Positions 34,833-45,382 of a DNA stretch of 64,000 nt are shown here, one piece after another (position 1 is the first letter of the stretch; each line of letters starts with the position of its first letter). The translations under genes and the position numbers were made by a program. Under the pieces are notes generated by a model. It searched no databases, had not been told where the DNA came from, and saw nothing but the letters and a program-made list of their open reading frames with translations. The DNA lies in the NCBI RefSeq assembly GCF_002127325.2, contig NC_035439.2:141135827-141199826 (forward strand), read 5' to 3'. The DNA comes from Helianthus annuus. Lineage: Eukaryota > Streptophyta > Magnoliopsida > Asterales > Asteraceae.

Positions 34833-37800
34833 ATGGCGGATCCCAATGGAGAGAATAGCCATACAAATGAAGATGACTACGACAATGCGCCAGTGCATTT
34901 GACAGGCGCACAGTTAAAGGCTCTAATTGACAATGCTGTTCAGGCAGCTCTGGATCGTCAATATACTGAGTCCCAAGGCAGAACCGTATCAAAACCACCC
35001 TCCAAACCAAAGTCACAATCCAAACCACTCTCCAAACCTAAGAAAGATGACGACAACCACTCGTCAGCTGAGAATAGTATTCGTCATGAACGAGAATACA
35101 CTGATGCATCCGGTGCCAAGGGTTGCACCTACAAGTATTTTGTATCTTGTAAGCCCCGGGAATTTACAGGGGAGAAAGGTGCTGTTGACTGCATCACCTG
35201 GCTGGATGAGATGGACACTATTGTGGACATCAGTGGGTGCGCCAAGAAGGATGTGGTGAAGTTTGTGTCCCAGTCATTTAAGGGCGAGGCCCTGGCATGG
35301 TGAAGAGCGTTGGTACAGGCATCAGGTAAGTCTGCTTTATACAAGATGACATGGGAGGAATTTATTGCTCTCATTAAGGAAAACTACTGCCCTCAGCATG
35401 AGGTTGAGAAGATCGAGGCTGACTTTGTGTCACTGGTGATGACGAACCTGGACTGCCAGGCTTATTTGACGAGCTTCAATACGATGTCTCGCCTAGTTCC
35501 GTACCTTGTGACACCAGAGTCTAGAAGAATCGCCCGTTTCATTGGGGGCTTGGAGCCTGCGATAAAGGCTAGCGTGAAGGCCTCTCGGCCGACGACCTTC
35601 AGGTCAGTAACTGACCTCTCCTTGTCTCTCACTTTAGATGCTGTCCGTCTGAGGACGCTAAGGAGCAAGGAGGCTGAGAAGAGGAAACGTGAGGATGATA
35701 CCTCACGAAGGTCAGGAAAGAAGCACCGTGGAAACGGTGATGGCAAAAGAGGGTCGGAGACGAAGAAAGATGGACAAACTGGTGAAAGACCCAATTGCAA
35801 GATCTGCAAGAAACCCCACTCTGGGAAATGTAGGTTTGGGTCGAATTCACAGTCTCAGCCAAAGACTTTTTCCTGTGGACTATGCAAGTCCAAGGATCAT
35901 AAGACTGTAGATTGTAAGAAAATCAAGGACGCAACCTGCTACGGTTGCAATGAAAAGGGGCATATCAAGAGCAACTGCCCTAAGAATGCCAGGAAGGCGG
36001 AGGAGACCAAAAAGACAAATGCGAGAGTCTTCCGCATGGATGCAAAGGAGGCTGTGCTGAACGACAATGTGCTTACAGGTACTTTTCTCGTAAATAATAT
36101 ATTTGCAAAAGTACTTTTCGATTCAGGCGCCGATAAATCCTTTGTAGACCAAAAATTTTGCCAACTATTAAATATGCCTATCAAAACCCTAGATGTGAAA
36201 TACGAGGTAGAGTTAGCAGACGGCACGATAGAAACCGTCTCCACTGTTCTAGAGGGATGTGAAATATCCATTAAGAACCATTCTTTTCCTCTATCTCTAC
36301 TTCCCTTCAATCTAGCGGGTTTCGACATAGTCCTAGGCATGGACTGGTTATCCCGTAATCAGGCCCAAATCATTTGCGGCAAAAGGCATATAGTATTAAA
36401 GACTCCGAGTGGTGAATCGCTTACCATTCGAGGAGATACGCAGTACGGATTGCCCGAGGACGTATCTATGCTCAAAGCTTCTAGGTGTTTGAACAGAGGC
36501 TGTGTCATTTACATGGCTCAGGTGATAATTGAAGAGCCTAAGCAAAAGATAGAGGATCTTCCTGTTATTTCTGAATATCCCGAGGTTTTCCCCGAAGAAC
36601 TACCTGGTTTACCACCAGATAGACAAGTGGAATTCAGAATAGATATCATACCAGGAGCAGCTCCTATAGCTAGAGCGCCCTACAGGCTAGCTCCGACGGA
36701 AATGAAGGAATTAAGGACCCAGTTGGATGAACTATTGGCAAAAGGTTTTATCAGACCTAGTTCGTCTCCCTGGGGAGCACCTGTCCTGTTTGTAAAGAAG
36801 AAGGACGGATCGATGCGTTTGTGCATCGATTACCGAGAGCTAAACAAAGTTACCATAAAGAATAGATATCCTTTGCCAAGGATCGACGATCTGTTCGATC
36901 AGCTGCAAGGAGCAAGCTATTTCTCGAAGATCGACTTAAGGTCGGGCTATCATCAGCTTAGGGTCAGAGATGAAGATGTACATAAGACAGCATTTAGGAC
37001 TCGCTATGGTCATTACGAGTTCCTAGTGATGCCTTTTGGGCTCACAAATGCACCGGCTGCGTTCATGGATCTCATGAATCGCGTCTGCAAGCCGTATTTG
37101 GACAAATTTGTCATCGTCTTCATCGACGATATTCTTATATATTCCAAAAGCCAAGCTGACCACGAGAAGCACCTCCGTTGCATTCTCGAATTACTACAGC
37201 GTGAGAAACTCTACGCCAAATTCTCGAAATGTGAATTCTGGCTACGAGAGGTTCAGTTTTTAGGTCACGTTGTAAGTGAGCGTGGTATCCAGGTGGATCC
37301 CGCTAAGGTAGAGGCAGTCATGAACTGGCAAGAGCCAAAGACGCCTACCGAAATTCGTAGTTTCCTGGGATTAGCAGGATACTACAGGAGATTTATTGAG
37401 AATTTTTCAAGGATTGCTGCGCCCCTGACTTCCTTAACCAAGAAGAAAGAAAAATTTATTTGGGGCCCAAAGCAGCAAGAGTCCTTCGAAGTTCTGAAGC
37501 AGAAGCTAAGCAACGCACCTGTGTTGACACTACCTGAAGGTACAGATGAATTCGTAGTTTACTGCGATGCATCACACACAGGCATGGGGTGTGTGCTTAT
37601 GCAGAAGGGCAAGGTGATTTCCTATGCTTCAAGACAACTAAAGGTGCACGAAAAGAACTACACCACCCATGACTTGGAGTTGGGTGCCGTTGTATTTGCA
37701 CTGAAATTGTGGAGGCATTACCTCTATAGTATTAAATTTGTGATTTATTCTGATCACAAAAGCCTTCAGCACCTGTTCAATCAGAAAGAGTTGAACATGA

Positions 37801-39380
37801 GGCAGCGCCGTTGGATGGAAACCTTGAATGACTATGATTGCGAGATCAGGTACCATCCCGGCAAGGCGAATGTAGTCGCTGATGCCCTAAGCAGAAAAGA
37901 AAGGGTAAAACCTATTCGAATCAATGCCAAGAGCATTGAGGTCAAGAACAATTTAACTGAAAGGATATTAGCTGCACAGCGAGAGGCTGTGTTGGAAGCT
38001 AATTATCCTAATGAAAAGTTAGGAGTAACTGAGGAGCAGTTGACTCTTAGCAAGGATGGAATCCTTAGACTGAACGGATGTATATGGGTTCCGATTTATG
38101 GAGGACTACGAAATGTTATCCTCCAGGAAGCCCATAGTTCCAAATATTCTGTCCATCCTGGTGCAGACAAGATGTATCAAGATTTAAAGGCAAACTATTG
38201 GTGGATAGGCTTGAAGAAGTCTGTGGTCGCCCATGTAGCAAAGTGCTTGACTTGTGCTCAAGTTAAAGCCGAGCACCAAAAGCCGTCTAGCTTGCTACAA
38301 CAGCCTGAGCTTCCCGAGTGGAAGTGGGAATGTGTAACTATGGATTTTATTACCAAGTTACCAAAAACCAGGAAGGGAAACGACACGATATGGGTCATAG
38401 TCGATAGGCTGACTAAATCAGCTCATTTCTTACCCATCAAGGAGACGTATAGCTCCGATATGTTAGCCCAACTTTATGTTGATAAGATTGTAGCCTTACA
38501 CGGCATACCTGTGTCTATTATCTCCGACAGGGATACTAGGTACACGTCACATTTCTGGAAGAGTTTCCAGCAATCTTTGGGTACGCGTTTGAACTTCAGT
38601 ACGGCTTACCATCCACAGACGGACGGTCAAAGTGAGCGTACTATCCAGACATTAGAAGACATGCTTCGTGCATGTGCGATCGATTTAGGTGGTAACTGGG
38701 ATAAGAATCTACCCCTAATCGAATTCTCCTACAATAATAGCTACCATACCAGCATAAAGGCTGCGCCTTTCGAGGCATTATACGGTAGGAAATGTAGATC
38801 GCCTGTTTGTTGGGCGGAAGTAGGAGAGGTCCAATTATCGGGACCAGAGATAGTTTTCCAGACAACGGACAAGATTGTCCAGATACGGGAACGTCTCAAG
38901 GCTGCCCGTGATAGGCAGAAAAGCTACGCTGATCCGAAGCGTAAGGACCTTCACTTTGATGTAGGTGAAAAGGTGTTGCTTAAAGTGTCGCCCTGGAAAG
39001 GGGTGATGCGTTTCGGCAAGAAGGGCAAGCTGAGTCCGAGGTACATAGGACCTTTTGAGGTCATTGAACGTGTCGGGTCAGTTGCCTATAAGTTGAGGCA
39101 ACCTGAAGAGCTCAATGGAATTCACAATGTGTTCCACATCTGCAATCTCAAAAAGTGCTTCGCCGATGAATCATTGGTGATTCCACACACAGATGTGCAT
39201 ATAGATGAGAGCTTAAAGTTTGTAGAAAAACCCTTGTCGATTGAAGATCGACAGGTGAAGAAGCTTCGAAGAAAGCACGTACCGATTGTAAAGGTCAAAT
39301 GGGATGCTCATAGAGGTCCCGAATATACGTGGGAAGTCGAAGCCACAATGAAAGAAAAGTACCCCTATTTATTTGAGTAA
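34833..39380 (+). pseudogene. Gag-pol of element B, open except for one stop in gag
   Basis: 1515 codons counted from the ATG at 34833. Codon 157 is TGA (35301-35303) where element A has TGG, in the conserved gag motif EALAWWRAL; otherwise the frame is unbroken. Order: gag about 95-255; zinc knuckles at Cys348 and Cys369; protease DSGAD at Asp430; reverse transcriptase with FIDD at Asp765-Asp766; RNase H (Asp912, [14 protein letters not shown]); integrase Asp1171, Asp1232, Glu1268 (exact DD35E); chromodomain-like tail ([20 protein letters not shown]). The stop truncates gag, so B cannot make its own polyprotein unless the stop is read through. The start lies 12 bases after a 3'-splice-like TTTTGTAACAG. 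Confidence 0.93.
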
Positions 39381-39400
39381 ATCTCGGGTCGAGATTTATT

Positions 39401-39415
39401 TTAAGGGGGTGAGGA
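39401..39415 (+). promoter_or_regulatory. Element B polypurine tract
   Basis: TTAAGGGGGTGAGGA directly before the 3' LTR; identical in element A (44453-44467). Confidence 0.88.
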
Positions 39416-40061
39416 TGTAACACCTCGAATTTTTGTGTCCAATGATGTGTTAACACGTGTCATTTGTTTACGCGTGGCATTGATATTAAAGAAAGGACTA
39501 ATTTTGACAAACCTTGAATGTATGTAAATTCGAGGGTTATAGATGTCAAGCAAGGGTAAATATACTGTACAGTAACCCTAAGTAGTGCTTGTACCTTCAA
39601 ACGAATGAATCATGGACCGTACGGAAGTGAAACGTGGAAGAAAGTGAGAGATTACAAACTACAGGGGTTAACTGTGTCAACATGTTTAATTATACCTCTG
39701 AGTGACCCTTTAACGCTCCCGAGGCTTTGTAACAGTATTATACGCTCACTAGAACATACTGTATAAATTCCGCGAAGTTCCGTTTTAAAACGAGAAAGTT
39801 ATGATCGAATTCGTATAAGAAGGGTTAAAAGCGTCAATAATGAAAGTTAAGGCTTTCCGAATAATTAATAAACTAATCGGGGACTTAACAACGCAGGTAA
39901 ATAACACGAGGTCCTTAGTTGTAAATAATCGAGGGCCAAACCGCAAAGTCACCCCTTCAAACCCGAAAGGTCAGGTTAATAATTACGAAAGATTTCGTTA
40001 TTAATTACCAGATTCTCGTCATCATTACAAAAGATTTTAAAAACTTGAAAATCTAACCTCT

Positions 40062-40200
40062 CGCGACCCGCATTAAGTTTCGGATTAAGTGAAAGCGGGC
40101 CGCGAGCCTTCTAATTGTACACGCCTGGATTTAAACTTCAGGCGGCCCGCGTTAAAACATGCATGGATCCTCCATGCGGGCCGCGTGAGACGCCCAGATG
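40062..40200. repeat. GC-palindrome module of element B LTR (GCGGGCCGCG type)
   Basis: GCGGGCCGCG at 40095-40104 and 40176-40185, its complement-like CGGCCCGCG at 40143-40151, a CGCGACCCGC near 40063, and a hairpin GCATGGA..TCCATGC at about 40160-40177. It lies about 180 bp upstream of TATA. Confidence 0.85.
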
Positions 40201-40362
40201 CAGAAAGTTTGTAATTGCATGCCTTTTGAGCTTGTGAACGATCAAACATCAATAAATGAGGCATGGGCACCCTATACTCGACCCATAGCTCTATGGGACA
40301 CCTGCCCATCATCCATGATCAGTTGTAGGTGTTGTGTAATGATCTTGAGTGCCTTGTTTCAC

Positions 40363-40370
40363 TATAAATA
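40363..40370 (+). promoter_or_regulatory. TATA box of element B 3' LTR
   Basis: TATAAATA, followed 113 bp later by TCT|GTAAGT (40476-40481), a strong donor-like site at the same distance as in element A. Confidence 0.7.
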
Positions 40371-42802
40371 GCCATCCTTGGTTCATAACCAACACACAAC
40401 TCAAACTCACTCATCGGATCATATTCTAAAGCTCTCAAGCATTCTTCTCTGCTCTCTAAGCAAGACACAACTTCTGTAAGTCGTTCACATCCATTGTGGT
40501 CTTGTATTTCCATAGATTTAGCTTATAAACCCAACCGTCGTAACTAACGGTTGTCATAGCGATAATTCACAAATGGTCCAGTGAATTGTCGGATCAAAAG
40601 TAGTTATGAGTTGGTATTTATGTGGGTAATAAACCCCTAAAAGGGTTCCCTCTGATCACCACTCTAACTATGTCAAATGTCGAGTCAAACGTGCACTTAA
40701 AAAGTCAACAGAAAGCTATTTTGCCATTTTGTACATAATCTGTAATGTATATGCTATGAAATCTGTTTTGACACTCATAAAACATGATATTAAATATATA
40801 AACTTGTTTACTCTCATTTGAATCGACCATTTGCTATATTGACCCGGTTCGGAGCCGAATGTCGCAAAAGTTTGACTTTTGCTTTGACTTCAGTTCTGAC
40901 CCGTTTTAGTAAGGTATAGATATGCCTTAGGACTCTCTTAGGACCAGGTTACATGATGGTATAACCCTCTGTGACCGGTTCATGATTTGTCCGAGTCTTT
41001 TACGCATTTCCGTTAAACGCCTAAAAGTTGACCGTAACGGCCTTTTAAAAATAAAACGAGTATTTCGGACACGTGAACGGACCATAACCTTGCTTATTAA
41101 ATTATAAGCATGTCCTTAAAGTTTCACGTCAATCCGAGGTCTAGAATGAGAGTTATGCTAAATAGCGCATTTATAAGAAACTTTTGTAATAAACGGCGCA
41201 ATTAGCATAACCCCTATCTAAACCAAGTTTCCGTCACCAAAACTTTTACCCACTGTTGTAAAATAATATATTTGGAATTTTAAGATTTTTAATAATTTTT
41301 ACCTTGCTCATAACCTGCGGTTATGGCTGCGGTTCGGTAAATACTGAATATGCCCTTTTCGGCCAAAACTTGAGTTCTACAAGGTCTTTTGACCCGATTC
41401 CAGTTGCTACTGATTTTAAATAATAAATAAAGTATTTTAAACTTTATAAACTGATCGGGAAACTCGGATTTCCTGTAGAACTCGAAAAGCTCTTTAAAAG
41501 TCTTTAAAATGACCGAAAAGCCCCTACGGGGCGTAATATTAACTTAAACTCGTTACGGGCATCACGGAAGGTATCCTACTGATACCACAACCTCTTTAAG
41601 GCATATTGACTTAGGAAATAAGCGTAAGACTCTCATGGTTAACCGTTTCGCCTATTGCGCGCACGGTTCGGCTTATGAAACTAGTTTTCATAAATTAGCC
41701 GATACGGGTCAAACTATATTATTTTGACCCCAAAATACAGAGTGTGAACATTGAACCCATATAAAACAAGTCTCTGAACTTGTTTGGGGCAGAATCACAT
41801 TCCATTCTCGGTTTTCGCCTTTTCGCGCGATTAAACCGTATTTATATTTCGGAACCAACCGGTCTAGGCTACGGCCAATATGAAGACCCGTTAGGATTCT
41901 AATAGGTTAATTAAAACCTTCGTTCCAGAATAGGAGCCCCAGTAAAAGCTATCTGTGACGTAATCCATTAAAGAATATACTTGCAAAGGTAAATACTTTT
42001 AACTTATTTCCCCTATACGGGCTTGGGATACGGTATAATAATACCGCTTGATTGAGCATCATATCTTCCATCGCTGAGGTGGTTAATTGAATAATGTGAT
42101 CGGCTCATTTAAACAGTTTTGTTTCTTAAAAGCCTTTGGGGGGGTTAATGACCGTTGTCCCGGATATCCTTGGCATCATTTTACGAAATGGCCACGACCT
42201 CGACATCCCGGTGTAGGCGTACACCCGGTATATATTGTCGACACTTAATTAAAAGACGTAGCCGTTGGTTTCTATACTACGGTTTTACGCAATGTGGTGT
42301 GTCTATTAATCTTTAACCCGACACGATCCGGGCTACTGAACGCATAAAAGAACATGTAATACGTTCACAAGATTTTAATAATTTTTCCAAGTTATAAAAG
42401 AGTTTGTGCCTTGTGCATTCAAATCAATTTTAATAAACATTTTCAAATGTGTCAGTTGAATGTATTTACCAGTGTAAACTGACGTATTTTTCCCCAAAAG
42501 ATTAAGTGCAGGTACTATACGAAATGGGCTGGTAATAGCTTCCTAGGCATCACGAATAGTCTCGCAAACTCGATGCCGTATCTGAATGAACAATATTTTA
42601 TTATTATTTTGATCCGCTGTGGATACATTCGACTTCTGTAATACATTTGATATTACCACCAGAGGTTGAAGTATATATTTATCTTTAAAGCTTTCGCTGT
42701 GCATTTATATAATTGTGTGGTTTGACTATATTGTTGCCAACTACGTCACGGTAATCCCCCACCGGGCCCACCGGTGATACACTTGGAAATCGGGGTGTGA
42801 CA

Positions 42803-42807
42803 TGATC
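42803..42807 (+). repeat. Target-site duplication TGATC, right copy (element B)
   Basis: Identical to 23797-23801. Confidence 0.95.
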
Positions 42808-44432
42808 ACAAAAGCCTTCAACATCTGTTCAACCAGAAAGAGTTGAACATGAGGCAACGCCGTTGGATGGAAACATTGAATGATTATGATTGTGAGATCA
42901 GGTACCATCCCGGCAAAGCGAATGTAGTCGCTGATGCCTTGAGCAGGAAAGAAAAGGTAAAACCTATTCGAATCAATGCCAAGAGCATTGAAGTCAAGAA
43001 CAATTTGATTGAGAGGATATTGGCTGCACAGCGAGAGGCTGTGTTGGAAGCTAATTATCCTAAGGAAAAGTTATGAGTAACTGAAGAACAGTTGACTCTT
43101 AGCAAGGATGGAATCCTTAGATTAAACGGACGAATATGGGTTCCAATTTATGGAGGACTACGAGATGTTATCCTCCAGGAAGCCCATAGTTCCAAATATT
43201 CGGTCCATCCTGGAGCCGACAAAATGTATCATGACTTAAAGGCAAACTATTGGTGGATAGACTTGAAAAAGTCTGTAGTCGCCCACGTAGCAAAGTGCTT
43301 GACTTGTGCTCAAGTCAAAGCCGAGCACCAAAAGCCGTCTGGCTTGCTACAACAGCCTGAACTTCCCGAGTGGAAGTGGGAATGCGTAACTATGGACTTC
43401 ATAACCAAGTTACCCAAAACAAGGAAAGGAAACGACACAATATGGGTTATAGTCGATAGGCTGACTAAATCAGCTCATTTCCTACCCATCAAGGAGACGT
43501 ATAGCTCCGATATGTTAGCCCAACTTTATGTTGATAAGATTGTAGCCTTACACGGCATACCTGTGTCTATTATCTCAGATCGAGATACTCGATACACGTC
43601 TCATTTCTGGAAGAGCTTCCAGCAATCTTTAGGCACGCGTTTGAACTTCAGTACGGCTTACCACCCACAGACAGACGGTCAGAGTGAGCGTACTATCCAA
43701 ACGTTAGAAGACATGCTTCGTCCATGCGCGATCGATTTAGGTGGTAACTGGGATAAGAACCTACCCCTAATCGAATTCTCCTACAATAACAGCTACCATA
43801 CCAGCATAAAGGTTGCGCCTTTCGAGGCATTATACGGTAGGAAATGTAGATCGCCTGTTTGTTGGGCGGAAGTGGGAGAGGTCCAATTATCAGGACCAGA
43901 GATAGTTTTCCAGACAACGGACAAGATTGTCCAGATACCGGAACGTCTCAAGGCTGCCCGTGATAGGCAGAAAAGCTACGCTGATCCGAAGCGTAAGGAC
44001 CTTCACTTTGATGTAGGTGAAAAGGTGTTGCTTAAAGTGTCGCCCTGGAAGGGGGTGATGCGTTTCGGCAAGAAGGGAAAACTGAGTCCGAGATACATAG
44101 GACCTTTTGAGGTCATTGAACGTGTCGGGTCAGTCGCCTATAAGCTGAACTTGCCTGAAGAGCTCAATGGAATTCACAATGTGTTCCACATCTGCAATCT
44201 CAAGAAGTGCTTCGCCGATGAATCATTGGTGATTCCACAAACAGATGAGCATATAGATGAGAGCTTAAAATTCGTAGAGAAACCGTTGTCGATTGAAGAT
44301 CGACAGGTGAAAAAGCTTCGTAGAAAGCACGTACCGATTGTAAAAGTCAAATGGGATGCTCGTAGAGGTCCCGAATATACGTGGGAAGTCGAAGCCACAA
44401 TGAAAGAATTGTACCCCTATTTATTTGAGTAA
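42808..44432 (+). pseudogene. Element A pol, last part (RNase H end, integrase, chromodomain), one stop
   Basis: It continues RNase H after element B ([20 protein letters not shown] region; [14 protein letters not shown]). A TGA at 43074-43076 replaces the GGA of element B, between RNase H and integrase. The remainder is open: integrase zinc region ([20 protein letters not shown]), catalytic core motifs ([36 protein letters not shown]) and a chromodomain-like tail ending at TAA 44430-44432. Unusual prolines at MLRPC and IPERL differ from B. Confidence 0.92.
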
Positions 44433-44452
44433 ATCTCGGGTCGAGATTTATT

Positions 44453-44467
44453 TTAAGGGGGTGAGGA
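44453..44467 (+). promoter_or_regulatory. Element A polypurine tract
   Basis: TTAAGGGGGTGAGGA directly before the 3' LTR. Confidence 0.88.
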
Positions 44468-45084
44468 TGTAACACCTCGAATTTTTGTGTCCAATGATGT
44501 GTTAACACGTGTCATTTGATTACACGTGGCATCTACATTAAATAAAGGACTAATTTTGACAAACCTTGAAAGTATGTAAATTCGAGGGTTATAAATGTCA
44601 ACCAAGGGTAAATATTCTGTATAGTAACCCTAAATAATGCTTGTACCTTCAAACGAATAAATCATAGATCGTACGGAAGCGAAACGCGGAAGAAAGTGAG
44701 AGATTACAAACCACAGGGGTTAACTGTGTCAACATGTTTAATTATACCTCTGAGTGACCCTTTAACGTTCCCGAGGCTTTGTAACAATATAATACACTCA
44801 CTAGAATGCAATATATAAATTTCGCGAAGTTCCGTTTTAAAACGAGAAAGTTACGATCGAATTCGTGTGAGAAGGGTTAAAAGCGTCAATAATATAATTT
44901 AAGGCTTTCCGGATAATAAATAAATTAACCGGGGGCTTAACAATGCGGGTAAATAACGCGAGGTCCTTAACTGTAATTAATCAAGGGCCATATCGCAACG
45001 TTACCCCTTCAAACCCGAAAGGTCAGGTAATTAATTACCAAGATTTTATAATCATTACTAAAAGATTTAAAAAGATTTATTTTT

Positions 45085-45200
45085 AACCCCTTACGGACCG
45101 TAAAGGGTATGCCTTACGGACCGTAAGGAGGGGGAATGATTGCTGATGATCCGCCTGTGGCTTACGGACCGCAAGGCCGAAGCCATACGGTCCGTAAGCA
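45085..45200. repeat. GC-palindrome module of element A LTR (TTACGGACCGTAA type)
   Basis: Four copies: TTACGGACCGTAA at 45091, CCTTACGGACCGTAAGG at 45112-45128, CTTACGGACCGCAAGG near 45161, ATACGGTCCGTAAG near 45185. It occupies the place of the unrelated GCGGGCCGCG module in element B. Confidence 0.88.
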
Positions 45201-45374
45201 ACGCCCAGCGACAGATTGTTGGCTGTTGGCTGTTTTAAGCGGCAAAACATGAATTTATGGGTTTCTCAGGGTCATGGGCGCCCCCTACTCTACCCATAAC
45301 TCTATAGGACACATGCCATCCATCCATGATCAGTTGTAGAGTGGTATGTGATGATCTTGGACCTTGCTTTTGAC

Positions 45375-45382
45375 TATAAATA
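45375..45382 (+). promoter_or_regulatory. TATA box of element A 3' LTR
   Basis: TATAAATA, about 180 bp after the palindrome module and 113 bp before TCT|GTAAGT (45488-45493). Confidence 0.7.

Larger units (their letters stand above)
23802..42802 (+). mobile_element. Element B: same family as element A, nested in A, itself hosting element 2
   Basis: 5' LTR 23802-25579 (shortened), primer site, ORF1 split by element 2, gag-pol 34833-39380, polypurine tract, 3' LTR 39416-42802, TGATC duplication. The LTRs differ at about eleven positions over the shared 1.78 kb. It is mostly intact, but the promoter part of the 5' LTR is deleted and gag carries one stop. Confidence 0.93.
39416..42802 (+). repeat. 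Element B, 3' LTR, full length (3387 bp)
   Basis: The only undeleted LTR of this family in the window. It contains the GCGGGCCGCG module, the TATA box and a GTAAGT donor-like site. Confidence 0.95.
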
